From contig CACNGC010000016.1 in the NCBI GenBank assembly GCA_902619805.1, positions 1 to 36,028 of the forward strand: 36,028 nt of DNA, written 5' to 3'. The position numbers were made by a program, and so were the translations under genes. The number at the start of each line of letters is the position of its first letter. Within the stretch, counting starts at the first letter, position 1. Below are positions 34,186 through 36,028 of this stretch, in pieces. The notes beneath the pieces were generated by a model that was not told where the DNA came from, searched no databases, and saw only the letters and a program-made list of their open reading frames with translations. Source of the DNA: an uncultured SAR116 cluster alpha proteobacterium. Its GTDB lineage: Bacteria > Pseudomonadota > Alphaproteobacteria > Puniceispirillales > Marisalimonadaceae.

Positions 34186-36028
34186 CTATTTTTTTCTTTT
34201 TTAAGCTTTGATATAAGAGGAAATTTTAATTTTACAGACAATCCTTTAGGACTTTTTAATGGTTTGATTAATATTATTCCATTATGGTCATCTATAATTT
34301 TTTTAGTTATTGCCAATCCCAAGCCTGAATTGCCAACTTTTGTGGTATAATAAGGTTCAAGTATTTTTGATATAATTGACTTGTCAATACCAGTACCATT
34401 ATCATTTATTGTAATAGAAGCAAAATCATTTTCAATTCCAAAACAAATTGAGATATTTCCTTCTGGTATTTTATTTAATGTAATATTTTCATATGAATTT
34501 TTAATTAAATTACTAAATGCTTGTCTTATTTGTTTTTCATCAGCCATTATAAAAGCTTTATCAATAATTTTATCAATCTCAATGGTTACATCATTAAATG
34601 ATGAAATTAGTGGTTTAATATAATCTGTAACAACCTTATTAATATTAACTACTTTTAATTTTGGAGAAGGCATTCTTGCGAAAGATGAAAATTCATTTAC
34701 TAAGTGATGTATATCATCAACTTGACGTGTGATCATATTTAATGATTGTTCAAAAACTTTTACATCAATCTTTTTGCCACTGTTTAGCTTGTTTTTTAAA
34801 CGTTCTGCACTTAACCTTATTGGTGTAAGTGGATTTTTTATTTCATGTGCTATTCTTCTTGCTATATCAGACCATGCAGCCATTTTTTGAGCAGCAATCA
34901 AACTAGTAACATCGTCAAAAGTTAAAACATAACCTAAAATCATACTATCAGATTTTTGTATAACCAATCTTGTTATTAAATTTAGAATTTTATCATTTCT
35001 AACTATTTGTATTCTATCTTCTACAACATTCATGTCTGATTTTAAAAAATTTTCAATTAAGTTTTTAAATTCAGGAACAACCTCTAAAATTGATTTACCA
35101 TAATCTTTATTAATCGATATATTTAATAACTCAGTTGCTGTAACATTTGGAAGATTTATCTTTAAATCTTTATCTAGTCCGATTACGCCAGAATACACAC
35201 CTGAAAGAACAGACTCAGAAAACTTTCTTCTTTTGTCAAGTTGATCATTTGCATGCTCCAAATCAACTCTATTTGATTTTAAATCTGAAATCATTAAGTT
35301 GAACGCTTGAACTAACCTCTTAATTTCATTTATATTTATTTTAGAAAGTACATTATAAGAAATTTTATAATCTAAATTACCACCACCTACTTCTTCAGCT
35401 CCTTTAATAAGAGAACTAATGGGCTCGAGCAATCTATTTGCAATATTAAGTCCAATTATCAATGAAGTAAATAATAAGATAACTGTAATCAAAATAAAAA
35501 TTACTATAAAAGAAATTTTTATATCAAATTGTTTTAACTCAATTGATTGATAATCTGAGGCTGCAATTGATGTGCTTTCTATTGCATTTAAAACTTTTTG
35601 ATCAACAAACCTTGTAATCAGCAAATAAGCATCTATAAATTGAGATAGCTTAATAAATGCACGAATTTTGTTAGAATCAACTTCTTTGACAATAAAAATT
35701 TTGTCATCATTTGCTACCGAATAATATTTTTGTGGTATTTCTGTATAAGTATATTCAAAAACAAATTCAGAAAATGCTAGAACGTTACCTATAGAATCAA
35801 TAATAACGGCCTCAGATAAATTATGCTGTCTAGTATATTTATTCAAAAAATTATTAAATTTATTTTTGTCTGATGATAAAAAATTAGAATTTGTATTTAT
35901 TAAATTAACAAGTTCTAAAATTTCTCCTCTAATTGCACTTTGATGTTCATTTAAATATTGATTAGCAACCTCAACAGATTGGGAAATTGCAGTTGAGATT
36001 TTTTTATTAAACCATCCACTTAACGCCG
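34182..36028 (-). CDS. ntrY: NtrY-type sensor histidine kinase (5' end cut by window)
   Basis: The frame stays open to the window edge, and the residues beyond the first possible start (FNKKISTAISQSVEVANQYL, then NEHQSAIRGEILEL) fit the NtrY periplasmic domain, so the gene continues outside; about 615 residues are visible and the first membrane helices are missing. Domains in order: sensor domain, a transmembrane helix (about FIVIFILITVILLFTSLIIG), HAMP, PAS, HisKA with the phospho-His in ARRIAHEIKNPLTPIRL, and HATPase_c with N-box FSNLIKNSYEN and G-box GNSGLGLAI. NtrY phosphorylates NtrX and is linked to nitrogen metabolism, envelope and redox control in alphaproteobacteria. It heads a run of six same-strand genes. 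Confidence 0.96.
   Translation of the reverse strand, partial: ALSGWFNKKISTAISQSVEVANQYLNEHQSAIRGEILELVNLINTNSNFLSSDKNKFNNFLNKYTRQHNLSEAVIIDSIGNVLAFSEFVFEYTYTEIPQKYYSVANDDKIFIVKEVDSNKIRAFIKLSQFIDAYLLITRFVDQKVLNAIESTSIAASDYQSIELKQFDIKISFIVIFILITVILLFTSLIIGLNIANRLLEPISSLIKGAEEVGGGNLDYKISYNVLSKININEIKRLVQAFNLMISDLKSNRVDLEHANDQLDKRRKFSESVLSGVYSGVIGLDKDLKINLPNVTATELLNISINKDYGKSILEVVPEFKNLIENFLKSDMNVVEDRIQIVRNDKILNLITRLVIQKSDSMILGYVLTFDDVTSLIAAQKMAAWSDIARRIAHEIKNPLTPIRLSAERLKNKLNSGKKIDVKVFEQSLNMITRQVDDIHHLVNEFSSFARMPSPKLKVVNINKVVTDYIKPLISSFNDVTIEIDKIIDKAFIMADEKQIRQAFSNLIKNSYENITLNKIPEGNISICFGIENDFASITINDNGTGIDKSIISKILEPYYTTKVGNSGLGLAITKKIIDDHNGIILIKPLKSPKGLSVKLKFPLISKLKKEKNR

Noticed and set aside
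1..36028. Mobile elements, CRISPR arrays, prophage or toxin-antitoxin system
   Set aside because: No transposase, integrase, direct-repeat array, phage gene or recognisable toxin pair was found; the lone MazG is the nucleotide pyrophosphohydrolase, not part of a toxin-antitoxin pair.

Overview
The window looks like chromosomal DNA from an AT-rich (by eye about 30% G+C), gene-dense, free-living alphaproteobacterium, probably marine and planktonic. Two syntenic blocks typical of Alphaproteobacteria support this: rlpA-dacF-tmk-holB-metG-tatD-(PhnP-like hydrolase), and ntrY-ntrX-trkA-dat-hflX. Intergenic spaces are tiny and several genes start with TTG. The exact clade cannot be fixed from the sequence alone.

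Bases 1-7052 (+ strand) form an accessory catabolic run: the 3' part of a flavin reductase, a zinc-dependent histidinol-dehydrogenase-family enzyme that most resembles sulfopropanediol dehydrogenase, an SDR dehydrogenase, a two-subunit molybdenum hydroxylase, and an IlvD/Edd-family sugar-acid-type dehydratase. Together they suggest oxidation and dehydration of a small polyol, sugar acid or C3-sulfonate. No transporter is present. Bases 7058-8205 (- strand) hold a DctP-like TRAP solute-binding protein without a signal peptide, and a 68-residue orphan.

Bases 8434-16354 (- strand) are housekeeping: metallo-hydrolase, TatD, MetG, HolB, Tmk, a D,D-carboxypeptidase, RlpA and an MltB-type transglycosylase. 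metG is split by one extra base in a T10 tract. A tRNA-Ser(UGA) follows at 16509-16598, then a decayed GNAT acetyltransferase (start codon lost, internal stop), an HSL-type esterase and a D-threonine-aldolase-family enzyme. Divergently read are glyoxalase I and a small lipoprotein.

Bases 20103-26666 hold mfd, sdhE, recG and a DUF502 membrane protein, all four with TTG starts. Bases 26741-36028 hold mazG and a YdfG-like SDR (+), opposite a tightly packed operon ntrY(partial)-ntrX-trkA-dat-hflX-inositol-phosphatase-like (-). No hfq lies between dat and hflX.

No mobile element, CRISPR array, rRNA or prophage was seen. No gene-free stretch exceeds 300 bases. I found no convincing new multi-gene system. 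The items most worth a second look are the metG frameshift, the leaderless DctP-like protein with its small neighbour, the catabolic run, the GNAT pseudogene and the convergent gene junctions that leave no room for terminators.
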